Positions 1 to 13,569 of a stretch of DNA of 64,000 bases are shown one piece after another (position 1 is the stretch's first letter; the number at the start of each line of letters is the position of its first letter). The translations under genes and the position numbers were made by a program. Source of the stretch: Panonychus citri (Eukaryota > Arthropoda > Arachnida > Trombidiformes > Tetranychidae). Location of the stretch: assembly GCF_014898815.1 (NCBI RefSeq), contig NW_026515505.1, positions 806,001-870,000 on the forward strand, in the 5' to 3' direction. Under the pieces are notes generated by a model that saw nothing but the letters and a program-made list of their open reading frames with translations, did no database searches and was not told where the DNA came from.

Positions 1-331
1 AAGAAAAGTGCACAAACCGTTGAATCTATTTTCAATTATCCACTTGACACACAGTGAGATCGAGAGAGAAAGAGAGAGAACAAGAAGATAAAAAGAAGAT
101 GAAAATAAAAGCAAAGTGAACAAACTTATTTCATCTTCTTTTTTTACTTGACCATCTTCATCTTCATCTGATGCTTATTTCCCATCATCTTCTTACCTTT
201 ACCACCTTATTCAATATCCTTTGAGAATCTCTGTCTTTCTCCTCTGTCTCTCTTCTGGTTACCTCTAATTTGGATTGAGGTCAATCCAAAATGATTCCAG
301 AGGTTTGCCACAAACTCAATGACAGCATTTG

Positions 332-334
<3 letters not shown>

Positions 335-412
<78 letters not shown>
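335..412. repeat. (CT)n microsatellite, about 39 units
   Basis: An essentially perfect CT dinucleotide tract, among the longest in the window. It is followed by CATC/CTTC-rich sequence. Confidence 0.97.
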
Positions 413-415
<3 letters not shown>

Positions 416-994
416 CGCATCCTCATCTTCCCATTTTCCTTATTTTCTGCTCCATCCAATCATCATCATCATTTTAACCTTCACTTATCTTGACTTCTTT
501 TTCCTCTCTTTCTTTTTCTCTCCATCCAACCACCACCTCCACCACCTCCACCACCATCACTACCACCAACATCATCATCATCTTCATCTTATTTCTTTCC
601 TCTTTCTTTGGGCTTCTTCATCATCTTACCTTCTCTGCTTATGCTCACTTTGATTCTCAATTCTTTCTTACAATTCCTTGGACATTTAAGTGGACCAAAT
701 ATTAAAGGTAATGGTTCCTAACTTTTTTTATTGTTGTTATTGCTTCTCAACTACTATTGCTATTATTACCATTGGATATGCAGTTAGTGTGTCGTAAGTG
801 TGTAGTCTATGTGTAGATCTAAACTCTCATACACGGTTGATGTTTTCATGCCCATTCAATTGCTGTTGTGTTTTTGCTGCTCTTTTCACTTACGATGGTG
901 ACATCAACAGTAACTTGAGACAAGTTACTTTACTTTGGCTTCATCTTCAATAAATGTCAACTTTTATTTCACTTTTTCCTCCACCTCACTCACT

Positions 995-997
<3 letters not shown>

Positions 998-1053
<56 letters not shown>
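998..1053. repeat. (CT)n microsatellite, about 28 units
   Basis: Perfect CT tract upstream of the tandem duplication that starts at 1183. Confidence 0.96.
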
Positions 1054-1060
<7 letters not shown>

Positions 1061-1182
1061 GCGGTGTTGATGTTTCTATGAAAAAATAGAAATAATAGTT
1101 TCCTTGCTTAGGCTTTGCTTGGATTGCTTATATTTCCTCTTCCTTCTTGTCCTTTTCTCTCTCTTTCTCTCTCTCTCTCTCT

Positions 1183-1535
1183 GTTATTGTCCAGTCTCTT
1201 GAATGGTGTGTTGTTGTTGATATTTCCACCTCCCACCTTCCTCCTTCTCTATGGTTCACCTAATCTATTGAACCTTATTTTTATTTCTATTTTATCTTAA
1301 GGCTCTTTTTAAATGGTTCACTCTTTTGGCTTATCTTTGCTCGGGCAACCAAGTTTAACAATTGACATAGACTCACATATTACACTCGAGGGAGAGAGTG
1401 GGAGGTTAAAGGTAAAGGTTAAGAAATTGTCAGGATAGATTAGGAGGAGAATAAGGATGCGGAGGTGGAGGAGGTGATGGAGATGGAAAAGCAGGAAGTA
1501 GAAAAAGATGATGAGAGGAACATCTTTTATTTTGA

Positions 1536-1605
<70 letters not shown>
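1183..1605. repeat. Tandem duplication, unit 1 (423 bp)
   Basis: The unit starts GTTATTGTCCAGTCTCTTG and ends in a (CT)n tract at about 1540-1605. The same sequence recurs at 1606 with an offset of exactly 423 bases. The two units look identical outside the CT tract, including the segment with GGAGGTGGAGGAGGTGATGG. This implies a recent duplication, or an assembly duplication. Confidence 0.95.
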
Positions 1606-1958
1606 GTTATTGTCCAGTCTCTTGAATGGTGTGTTGTTGTTGATATTTCCACCTCCCACCTTCCTCCTTCTCTATGGTTCACCTAATCTATTGAACCTTA
1701 TTTTTATTTCTATTTTATCTTAAGGCTCTTTTTAAATGGTTCACTCTTTTGGCTTATCTTTGCTCGGGCAACCAAGTTTAACAATTGACATAGACTCACA
1801 TATTACACTCGAGGGAGAGAGTGGGAGGTTAAAGGTAAAGGTTAAGAAATTGTCAGGATAGATTAGGAGGAGAATAAGGATGCGGAGGTGGAGGAGGTGA
1901 TGGAGATGGAAAAGCAGGAAGTAGAAAAAGATGATGAGAGGAACATCTTTTATTTTGA

Positions 1959-2006
<48 letters not shown>
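1606..2006. repeat. Tandem duplication, unit 2
   Basis: Second copy of the 423 bp unit at 1183-1605. It ends in a shorter (CT)n tract at 1961-2006, after which the sequence becomes unique. Both unit boundaries lie in CT tracts, which fits unequal exchange or slippage between microsatellites. Confidence 0.95.
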
Positions 2007-2012
<6 letters not shown>

Positions 2013-5000
2013 ACTTGTTCTCCATTTTCTCATCTTTGTTTTTCATCCTCATCTTTTTTCAACACAATTTTTTGTTCGACTTGTGTAATTTTCCTCTTAC
2101 ATTGTATTCATTTGATTATTACCATGTTGTTGATCTGATCAACGCTTCAAGATTAACTGATATCAAATTTTTGTGACCTATGGTTGAGTATTAAATTGTT
2201 AACAATTTAATGTACAAAGAAATGAGAAAAATATTTAAACAATTTTTCAATGGATAACAATTTACGATAACAACAGAGATAAACAGTTAATACTTAAATC
2301 AACAAGATTAACAAATCTAATAATCTTTAATCAGGCATAACAAATAAGTGTTAATCCACTTGCAATTTAAATCAATTATTACGTGAAAATCAAATGAATG
2401 AATGATAACCAAAGTAAAGATGATCAACAATTAACATGATCGATTGAATAAAATTTATTGAATCAAAAGGATAAATTTGATCAATAACAACAAATGATTG
2501 AATAAATAAACAATAATAATGAAACAAACTGTAACAACAATCAACTAATTTGACAATAAATCATCAAACAATCAAAAGCAATTGAATAAGTATATTAAAA
2601 AGAAAGCAGAAAATTTTTCTTCCCCATATGATTAAAGGATGAGTTTATCATCTATATTATCACCATTATGATAATTATGATGATGACAATTATCATTATC
2701 ATCGAAATCATCAAGAGTGTATGGAGGGCATATTAAAGGAGGAGGGAGTGGGATAAACAGCAGCAGTAACAGCGGGGTGGGTAATATGAAAGTGGGTGAA
2801 AATACAAAAGCCATTGACAAAAAAAAAGTCCATGTGAGTGTGATAATAAGATAACATATAAAGCCAATGTATTTATACATATTGTGTCAAGTATAATGTA
2901 TCCAATGGTTGACCTTAAGTCCATAGTCACTTTAACACGGGTCAATGGGCTTTTTCATGTGAGAAAGGGCCGAGTGAGAGAGAGAGAGATGAAGATGGAG
3001 GGAGAAAGGAGAGCAGGGTGAGGATATATTATATATATAATTTAATTCAATCGGCTAAATAATGATAATCATTGATGATGATAATCCGATGTGGATAATA
3101 ACTGAATCTAAACATACACACTTTTCACTTATGATATATATTGATCTTAATGGATGATGATGATGATAATAATATAGTCTATACAATGGGTGAATAGGAT
3201 TAGTTAGAGGGAAAAGATGTAAAAAAAGTCTACACAAAAAGATGAGGATAAAAAGTTTTACTGATGAGGAGAAAGTTTTAGGTCACGGATCGAGATTTTT
3301 TTTTTCGGCTTCGAACTTTTTTCTCTCTCTTTCTCTTTCTTTGTATTTGAATTATTTGTGCTTCTTTTTGATTAGGATGATTAGATGATGATGATGATGA
3401 TGGAAACATTTGACTGGTTAAGTTGTGTATAATTTAGTTAATCATAGTTGATTTAGTTTGATTTGATTACGATTGTAAATATTGGTGACACTTTCATTTT
3501 GTTTGTTCATTCAACTTATCATTTGATTTGCTTTTTAATACTATTGCCCTTTGATTGATTTACCTTTTTATTTTTATACTTGCAATGGACATTAGGGATG
3601 ATAATGATGACGAGTGAGTAGAGATGAGGATGATAATGATGATAAATATTGAAGATTATAAATAAAAATGATTATAATACTTGGGAGTTTAGTTAATCCT
3701 TTATACAGAATCACTGGTTATCATTGATAACACAAAAGCTTTTCAATGTAGCAATTTAATTTGATTGTTATCATAAACGAGTAACCATTCATTTAGTTTT
3801 CCTCATTAATCATAAATGCTAATCACCAAGTGATCACAATTTAATTTCAATTGTTAATTGTTGAAACATTTTCTACTTTCTTTTTCATTGGAAACTTTTT
3901 TTCTTCACCTTTACCTTTACCTTTAACCTTCAAACTGGAAAACAAAACTTTTCTGTCTATGTTTGTGTTACTTTTACCCTCAGGGTGAATACCTATTAGT
4001 ATGATAATTATCATTTAACAATTGATTAACAATTTAACTTTAAGGTATAATAATGATAACCAATATTACCTTTGATTTGCTAATTCACCTTTTTTTTGTT
4101 TTGTTTTCTAAATCAAGTTAATCACCAATGATTAGAGTCTATGATACATTATAATTAACTTTGCTCTTCCAAAGGTTAATAAGTAGCTTCTAATACCTAA
4201 TTTAACCAGAAAGATGATGATGATAATCATCATGATCATCTTAGCACCATCAATGAAATATTATCATCATAATCATTATCATTACCGTGATTATAAAACA
4301 TCATATTATTATTATTACAATTAGCTTAATGATAATCAGTAAATGAATGGAGGTTAAAAGCTTAAACCTTTAGACCAAAGGAGTGGTTTTAATATGATCA
4401 AAAATATCTGGTGATTAACTTAAATTGTTAACCTGTTTCCCGATTAATTGTTGTTCATTTAAAACTAATATTATCAGAGATTAGATTTGATGCTAATCTT
4501 AATCTTAAATCAAAGATTATCATCATAATGATGATCAATATGCGAGAAACAAAAAGGTAAACAAATGAAACATGAAGAAAAGTGATTCCATTGAATTTAT
4601 CATCTCTTTCTCATCATTATCATCATCTTGTCATCACATTTATCTTCAATCTCTCTCTCTCTCTCTCATATCGACAACGTGCTTCTTGTAACAACTTAAG
4701 AATTTATACAAATAGAAGAGATTTTTTTTCTTCTTCTTCTATTCTAAACAACTTTTTGATCGATCCACTTCGATCGAACCACCTTCCACTTTTTCTTCTT
4801 CTTCCTCCTGCTCCTTCTCATCTTCTTCTTCATCTTCTTGTCATCATTTTCAATATTATTTACTAAGTGATGCGAGAAAAATGTTCTAACAGATTCTCGA
4901 TACTCGATATTTTATCAATCGTTTTTTCCCTTCACATGGTAACTGTTGGTTGGTTGGTTGTTGTTGTTTATACATTAACACAACAACCACTCAAATTTTC

Positions 5001-6432
5001 ATCATCATTCCCACTCTTCCACCGCCATCATCATCATTTTCATCCTTTTCCTCCTCCTTTAATCTTGTATGTAAGCTCTTGTGGGCATAGTTTATGGTGA
5101 AAGGTGGGAAAAGGATGATGAAGAAAGAGAGGAAAAAAAACTCATGAAGAAAAAAAAACTTTTTCGATTGCAAACTAATGCCCCATGTTGTTTATCATGA
5201 ACAATTGAGGATATGCTTTGATGAACATTGGTTTTAGCATGAAAACTATTGTTATTTGTAAACAAAACCTCATGTATTAATACATATATAGTAAATTCAG
5301 TAAATCTAAATGATTCTGAGTTTCCACCAACCATGGAAAAGTAATAAAAGTAATAATAATAATAAGAGTAAAAAAAAAGTTCTGTCTCATTCTCATTGAA
5401 TCTCATTTAGTAGAAACACTTGAACCAATCAAAGATTGAAAATATCTTCATGTAATATATATTAAAGGAGGAAATATTTTTACTCATCATCATTATCAAG
5501 ATGATGAGGATGAAAGTTCATCATTTCAAGTTAAGGTTGATGGTGGGTTTATAATGTGAACAGGGAACCCAAATGTTAATCCTGGTTGATTTCATGGATT
5601 CACTGGAATGCCAGGAATCTAATATACACTCATACTCATCAAGTTTATCATGTTATCTATAAGGGTGGAAGTAAGTAAGTGATGATGATGATGATGACAA
5701 AATATGCTCACTAATATATAGAAGGAGAAAAAAATGTTCCAATAAAAATGTTCAATGGAAATCATATATATTTATGTTCATATTCTGGTCTCATGAGTTT
5801 TCTTTGGGTGGAAAATAATTCTGGATTCCAACTCTGAACAAACTTAACTGATCATCATCATCACAGGCAATTGAATGTTACTTTGAAAGAAGATGATGAT
5901 GATGATGATGATGATAATAGTGATGATGAAAACATTGAAAGATATTATCTCTTAACTATCTCCAGAACTTTTAAGAAAATAAGAAAAAAAATCTCTTTCA
6001 TGATAACAATCATTTCCATTTTTATTTTTCAGCGAAATTATCACAAACTCTGATTTATGATAAAAGATAATGATGATTAATATCATCATTATACTCATGA
6101 TAAGTCACATTTTTGAATATCATGATAATCATCATGATGATAGATTCAAGTTGAAATCAAATATATTATTAAGATTGAAGAAACAAAAAAAATCTCATAT
6201 CATTATTTTCATATTTTCATGGATACTCTTATATTGTATTATATTTGTTATATTATCGTGGAGAAGTAAAAAAAAATGCTAGCATTCAGTGAGTATACAC
6301 TTAGATGATGATGATAATAATAATAAAGTGTAACTCACTCGGGAAACAAGTAATATTATCAGAGATAAAGTATTATCATCATTATTTGAATAAGAAGCTA
6401 AAAACAAGACAAAAACTAATACGATCATACCC

Positions 6433-6602
6433 TTTGCATACCCTCTTGCATATGTAAAAATATATTGAGTATTTACATTGGTAACAATGAATATCCTCTA
6501 ACTAGACATGTGTAGGTATCAATATGAGTGAAGAGGATAGTGTATGTATGATGAATACCCTTCTTTTTGTTTGAAATGTTCAAGATGAAGAGGGTATGCA
6601 AA
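6433..6602. repeat. Inverted repeat with 15 bp perfect arms
   Basis: TTTGCATACCCTCTT at 6433-6447 is the exact reverse complement of 6588-6602, with about 140 bp between. Related AATATATTGA words also occur around and inside it. It could be a degenerate short inverted-repeat transposon (MITE) or a chance stem. No target-site duplication was identified. Confidence 0.5.
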
Positions 6603-6724
6603 TAGTTGTAGAAGAAGATAAAATCTCAATATATTAATATACTTTCTATTTACAATTCTTATAACAAGAATGTGATTTTTCTCCAATTTTTTTCTTTCTT
6701 CAATTCTTTTTGTCATTAAGTCTC

Positions 6725-6730
<6 letters not shown>

Positions 6731-6763
<33 letters not shown>
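6731..6763. repeat. (CT)n microsatellite
   Basis: Perfect CT tract of about 33 bp, followed by CATCATGA. Confidence 0.95.
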
Positions 6764-6769
<6 letters not shown>

Positions 6770-7742
6770 ATTTTCATGTAACATTTTCCTCAGCAATTCC
6801 CATGGAAAAGAAGAAAGAAAAATATGAATTCTCTATAAGAATAAAATGTTAAATTCTTATTCGTGTTTGTGACATTTTCGTCAACAGAATTGACATTAAC
6901 TATTGTATCTATATCTTCATATTTACATTGATAACATGATACTAAAGGATAACATTGAAAAGGACCTTGAGGTTATTAAGACAAAAATGTCACATTAATA
7001 TGTAAATATATTGAATACCCTCCTGGCTGAGTATGAGATTCTTGATGAAATGAGAAACTTATTATAATCCATGATTGTGTTCATGATATCACAGATTTCA
7101 ATTGTAATGTTGCTCTCAAATAATCAATAGTTTGTCAGTAACATTCACTATGAATAATTAATAAATTGTTGAGAATGAGTGAGAAAAAAACAAATCATCT
7201 TATTGATTAGATAACTTTATCATTAGTTGATGGAGGAAAAAAAAGTTTCAGTTTCATTTGATTGTTGGGTTGATAATAAAAACCTAAATTGGTTAATTAG
7301 GTTGGCCAATATTGTTTACTTGGATGTGAATAGATGAGGATGACAAGATGATGATGATGATCATGGTGATGATGATGAGGAAAAAAGGAGGATGAAGATG
7401 AAGATGGAGAAAAGTATAAAATGCTTATTGGAGTGTAAATAATAGGCTTTTTTTTTTATGTACCAGTGGAAAAAAAGTCACATGATGAAAAAGAGACTAA
7501 GTTAAGCCTCTCGGAATTTTTAGCTTCTTTTTTCATCAATTTCATCATCATCATCTTCTTCATCTTCTCTTGGTTAAAATGAGTCTCAGAAGTGAGTGAG
7601 AGAGAGAGAGGGAAGGTAAAGTGAATGTTTTCTTTTCTCCACAAATCTTAACTTCTATGATATTTTTCTTGGCTTCATGTTCACTTATTTCTGGTCTATT
7701 TTTTTATTATTGGACAAAGTTGGACATAGAAAAGGCTTTTAA

Positions 7743-7745
<3 letters not shown>

Positions 7746-7774
<29 letters not shown>
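7746..7774. repeat. (GA)n microsatellite
   Basis: Perfect GA tract flanked by GATGAGGATGATAAG purine-rich sequence. Confidence 0.94.
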
Positions 7775-7778
<4 letters not shown>

Positions 7779-10700
7779 GGATGATAAGAGGGGATGAACA
7801 TATGAGATGATGATGGTGAGAAAACATTTTAAAGAGAGAAAAACTTTTCTCTGGAAGATTTTATTTTCTTCGCATCTCTTTTAGGATCAAGTTTTTTCTT
7901 CTTCTTTTTCTTTTTCTTCTTCCGCTTTTTATCATCCTCATCCTCATCCTCATCCTCATCATCTTCAATTTGTATTTGTACCTATGTTACATTAACCAAG
8001 GTCTTAAGATGAAAACGGTTTCCTTTTTATATTTTTTTCTTCATCATCATTGAAACCAAAAAATTTCAACTTCCTTTCATATTGTGTAAAACTTTGATTG
8101 TTATTATTATTTGGTTGTTGTTGTTGGTTATTTATCTGGTTTTTTACTTTTACTGTTTCATCATGAAACAGATTCAGGTGAACATTGAACTTTATCCAAT
8201 CCAATTCCATGATAAAAGTTGAATTTCACTGATAAAAATCAAATGAAATTATCAATTCCAACCGATTGATCATCTCATATGAATATAAATCATGATTGAT
8301 TCTAATAAATACTTAACATGATTGGTGATTGAAAGTCATGAATCTTTGATTACAATTGATCAACACCATTTAATTAACATTCACCAGGCTGATTGCTGCC
8401 TTCATAAGCGTTAATCATCATAATCATTAAACTTAATTGTTAGTTAAAACCTGATCATCAACTGTGTTCATCTTTAATAATATTTTTTTCAGCATTGACT
8501 TGAAATATGAGATTAGTTATTTGATTAAATGATCAGTTTAAAGCCTCTAATTAAAATGAATATTTTTCAAGCTTAATTGTTAATGATGATGATGAAGAGG
8601 AGGAGGATGATAAAGTGGGTGGATGAGAGACTTGGATATCTTTTTAATTGTATATATTGAGAAGTTAAATCCACCATAATTAAAGCGTTAATTATGATCT
8701 ATGGATGATTAATATTTACCTTTGGCTTTGTTCAAGCTCAACCTTAAAAATTGATTACTGATCGACTGTGATTAGGTTAATCATTATAATCAACATAATC
8801 AATTGATTTTATTATTATCATTAATAAATTAGAGTGAAAAAAAATTAACAATTTTAATTACAGGAGTGGAAACCGGATAAAATTATTAATATTACCAAAC
8901 AACAATTAATAATGATAATACTTGATGATGAATGATAATTAATATATTAATACAATGATAATCAAATATAATAGTAACAAGAAAGTTAATTGTTGGCTTT
9001 TAATTGTTAATTTGTTGCCTTTGTCATTGTTTGATTAGTTGTTGGTAATTGAGTGACAAAAAAAAGCCTTTTGTTGGTTAACCATTAATTGTGAACAATT
9101 AAAATTGATTTGTAAGGTAAAATATTATCTATAAGTGGTAGAGGAAAATTTAATTTCAAATTTAATTAAATCAAATTTCCGGTTTTCATTGATTAATTGT
9201 CACAATTAAACATTAGATAGAAAAGTTTTTCTTTCTCAAAGTTAATTAACTTAATTGTCTTCATATTGATCATCTTAATGATATTATTAGATTTGAGAAT
9301 GATAATTTTCCTCTGTAATCATTGGGTATCATCTTCATCACCATTTACCGTTATCTTGAATACAGGAAAAAGTTTCATCTTGATGATGATGGTAAATGGA
9401 TTCTGCTCATCTTCATCCTCATCATCCCTTATCTTCATCATCTTCCTTGTCTTCTTATGTTAACCTACATTAAGGTTCAAGAGGTTTATATTCAAATACA
9501 TTTGATAACCTTTGGGTTAACACCTAATATCTAGATGATAATAAAAGGATGAGGATGATGAGTGATGATTATGATGATCGCTCATATTGAGCAAATCTCT
9601 TTGGTGACAAATATCCAGTGTAGGAAAAAATGTCCAATCGGATTTTGATTAATTTGTGTGAATTATAATCAAAAGGATAAATCGTCATAATAATCAGCTA
9701 ATCAAATGATTAATTGTTATTCCGATTTGAATTCAAATGAGACTCAATTGTTTTTTTATTATTAATACAAAAGCAAAACAATTAATCATCTTTGATGATG
9801 ATAAAGATGAGACAACATTTTTAAATTGTTGTTGATGGTAAATCAACAATTTGTAGCTAAATGTTTAATTGTTATGGTATTATGATTGATTAAATCTGAT
9901 TAGTTGTCATGTTTCATTTGTTAATTGTACTCTCATATTAATTGTAGGAAGAATTGGAAAAAAAGATTTTTTTTTCAACTAAATTGTATCTAAATTGTAA
10001 TTAGTTCACTTTGTATTTGTTTTAATTGTAAAGTGTTAGTTAATTTTGTGTTGATGTAAATCAAATGTGAAGTCAGTTAATTGTTACAATAAGCAAATAT
10101 TTTACTATCAACATTTGATTAGGTTAAAGATTCAGGAATTTATAGTTTATCATATTAATGAGAAAATGATTCGTCATCACCAACTGACCATTAACTGGAC
10201 AGAGAGATGATGAGGATGATAAAAGAATGCAGATAATGAAGAAAAGGAAATGGACTTTAATTTATCATCAGTTTAATGTTCATTCTCATTCCGGATTAAT
10301 CAGTCAACTAAATTGTACTTTTAATCAGAAATAAAGATGAAGAGGAAAAGATGATTATCATGAACAGGAGAGAGAGAATTTCATTATCGTTGGTTGTTAT
10401 TGAGAATATAAGAAAAAATTGGAACTTTTTCCCCTTCTACCCCTTGGGAACCCCACCCTGATCCTTTCATCTATGTAGTCACTTATCAAGATGAGAATCA
10501 TGTTGATCATCATCTTCCTGAATGAAATGACATGATATTATCTCCAGGAATCATCATGATCATGACATATTTTGTTGATATGATAACTTTTTTTTCAGTT
10601 ATCTTGTTGTTATTGTTACAATTGACTTTCAATTGATCATCACAATGATAATATTACATAATGATATCGATTGGAATTGATGATGAAGATGAAAATAAAG

Positions 10701-10835
10701 TATGAGGAAGATGAGGAAGAAAAAATCTAGGTTAAAGAAGATGAACACAAACAGGACACAAAAGTTCATCAAAGTGTAAAGAAAGAGGAATGATGATGAT
10801 AATGAAAGATAAAGATGAAGATAAGAAACAGAGAA

Positions 10836-10840
<5 letters not shown>

Positions 10841-10895
<55 letters not shown>
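10841..10895. repeat. (GA)n microsatellite at the left edge of dispersed repeat copy 1
   Basis: A GA tract of about 55 bp that runs directly into the dispersed repeat (GAGAGTTCCCT...). The second copy at 24,820 has a short GAGGGAGAGAG stretch at the same edge. Confidence 0.96.
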
Positions 10896-10898
<3 letters not shown>

Positions 10899-11511
10899 CC
10901 TTTATGTGTGAAAATACTGCTGTTATTTGCAATCCATGTGATCATTTTTCTTGAATCTTCATCATCCTTATCATCATCTTCATCTTCAAGCCACTGAGAC
11001 TTTGGGGATGAGACAATTTGTTCATCTTCATCTTCATCTTCATTGTAACATCCAATCAGTTTATTATCCAGTCTTCCGTTTATTTTATTACATTTTGCTT
11101 TCTACTTATCATCATTTTCATCCTCATCACTTTTTCTGCTTCCTTATCATCATCGTCATCATCATCATCATCATCATTATCATTATTCAACAGAGGAAGA
11201 TAAATTATCATCATTATCCAAGTTATTTTTTATTTACTCTTATTTGACCTTTCAATTGATTATTATCATTACAAATGATTATCATTTGGTTGATCAATTG
11301 AAATTGGTAAATCAGTTAATCCTAATTAAATATTATTATCATTATTATTGATTAACAATGTAATTATAACACATTTATACACATGTACACATGTACGTAT
11401 GTTTATAAGTTTTACAATTAATTAATTGATTGATGATAATCATTTAGATGATGATATTTGTAATAATGATAATTGATTGTTTCAAAGATGATTAAGTTCA
11501 TTTGATATCAT
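10891..11511. repeat. Dispersed repeat, copy 1 (about 620 bp)
   Basis: Nearly identical, in the same orientation, to 24,820-25,378. Homology begins at GAGAGTTCCCT, passes through CCACTGAGACTTTGGGGATG, and ends at TTTGATATCAT, after which the flanks diverge. Copy 1 has about 50 extra bases near its left end and a longer CATCATCATC run. No terminal inverted repeats and no transposase-like frame are visible. It may be a non-autonomous mobile element or a segmental duplication. Confidence 0.9.
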
Positions 11512-12372
11512 ATCTTGATTGTTTCATTTATCATTGTTGCTGCTTATTTTTTATATCAACATGTAAAAAAAGTACTACCAGGATTGTTACAATTAAGATT
11601 GATTGTTGCAGTTTCATTAAATTAACATCACCCTGATTATTATTCATCATGAGTATTAGACAAACACAAACACAGAATCAAAAATCATGATTAACTTACC
11701 TGATTCATTATCATCACCAAAACGTTAATAATAATCAAGAATTAGATTAATGTGTATCATTTAATTAATTCAATTGGATAGAAAACAAATGATTAGAATT
11801 TGTTACATTAATCAAATTGTTCAATTAATTCCAATGAGATCTAATGAGTTCCATCAATTAACTAATTGTTCATCTAGACTTAAGGAAAAGTGAAAAAGAG
11901 AGAAAATTATAATTATAATTATTATGGATTAATTTCAATTGTAATACATGAAAATCAATTCATCAAAGAATCAAAAACAATTATTATCAAATGTTATCGA
12001 TTCAATTGATACCTTTTCTGTTCATCTTCATATTCAAGTCTCTTCTAGAATAAAAAAAATAGAAAGTATCAAGATGAGAATTGAAGATGAAGTAGATTAA
12101 GATTAAGATGTTGGTAAAAACTTCTTGATCTAACCACAGTCTCCCAAAGGAAACTTTGGACTTAAGATGAAATGAGATGAAGCTAATCATGAAGATGAGA
12201 AAAGAGATGAAGGAAGAGAGATGAAGGAAGAGAGAGAGAGAGAGAAGAAGAGAGAGAGAATCATCATATTCTTGAAACGCTTTTTCTTTCATCTTCAACT
12301 TTATCTTCATGAGATTTTTTTGTTACTGTTTCAGTATATTTATTATATTATATCAACATTGTCCAGTCCACT

Positions 12373-12374
<2 letters not shown>

Positions 12375-12428
<54 letters not shown>
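12375..12428. repeat. (CT)n microsatellite
   Basis: Perfect CT tract of about 54 bp, in sequence that is GA-rich at 12,221-12,260 and CT-rich here. Confidence 0.95.
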
Positions 12429-12431
<3 letters not shown>

Positions 12432-13502
12432 GTTTCTTTCTTATCATCATAACATTGATCTCTTCAAAATGTTTCCTTGTTTTCTGTCTTCTTCATCTTC
12501 TGTCTCAGTCGAAATCATAAGAATCGGAGGAAAGCATCAAGAAAGAAACATCATCATGATGATTAAAATGAAAGGAGATCTGGATGATGGTCTTTTCTGT
12601 GCTTTTACATCATCAATATCATCCTTCACTTTAATATGTTTCCTTCGTCATCACCATCATCTTTTCTTCAAGTATCATCTTCAGTTATTGTCCAGTAACA
12701 ATTCAAGAAAAAAAGTGTCAAACCAAAATGTCCAAACATTTAAGTTGGCAACTCAGAACTAAATCGTCTCTCCTCTTTTTATGCTTCTCCATTTTAATTT
12801 TATGCTTTTGATTTTCAGGCTTAGTTTATTTTCCTCGTCATCAATTGTGAATCATTTTTGTTTATCATGATATTATATCAACTTCCTACTGAGTTAACTT
12901 CAACAAATAACAATCATGATATAATAATACAATCACATTTTACCTGGAAGAAGAAGATAGAGAAAAAAAAGAAGATAAGATTGAGATGGAGAGAGATAGA
13001 AAGTGATGGTGATAAAATGTAAACATCATCATCAACAACAACAATAATAATAGTGAAAGAGTGAGAAATGTTGACTAAATAAACTGATATATTGCTTCTT
13101 ATAATATCAAATAAAGAAACAACTTTCTCTCTCTCTCTTTTTCTCTCCCGCACTCCCACTCTTTCCTCCTTTTTCTATTTTTCTTTCTATTTTTTCATCT
13201 TCTTCTACTGTAACTCCTTGATTTATAGACTGATTTGCTTGAATTTTTTTCTCGCCTTTTTTTCATTCGCTTATATTATATTATTATTACATTATATTCT
13301 CAATAGAGACATTCTCTCATGGTGACAGAGAGAAGAAGAAGAGCAAGATAGAAATGAAGAAGAGGAAAAAAAGTGTGAGAAGTGTGTGAGTTTGTTATAA
13401 TAATAATGTACAATTCAAATGTAACCTAATGTTGAATGTAATTCAAGACGATATATAAAGATCAATGAAGAGATCAAATGAAATGTGTAATGTACACACA
13501 GA

Positions 13503-13510
<8 letters not shown>

Positions 13511-13566
<56 letters not shown>
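13511..13566. repeat. (GA)n microsatellite
   Basis: GA tract of about 55 bp inside otherwise unremarkable AT-rich DNA. Confidence 0.95.

Positions 13567-13569
<3 letters not shown>

Larger units (their letters stand above)
1..2180. other. Simple-sequence-rich region without a recognisable gene
   Basis: This stretch is dominated by pyrimidine-rich plus-strand sequence: (CT)n runs, CATCTT/CATCAT clusters, and a 423 bp tandem duplication listed separately. The open frames here are translations of these repeats (poly Leu-Ser, His-rich) and show no domain or splice structure. I see no supported gene. Confidence 0.6.

Noticed and set aside
335..653. Leu/Ser-repeat and His-rich open frames over CT and CAC/CATC tracts
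   Set aside because: Pure translations of microsatellite DNA. The same pattern recurs at every long CT or GA tract in the window.
5092..5406. 104-codon minus-strand open frame
   Set aside because: Dominated by poly-Lys/Phe/Ser from A/T runs. No domain, splice structure or family.
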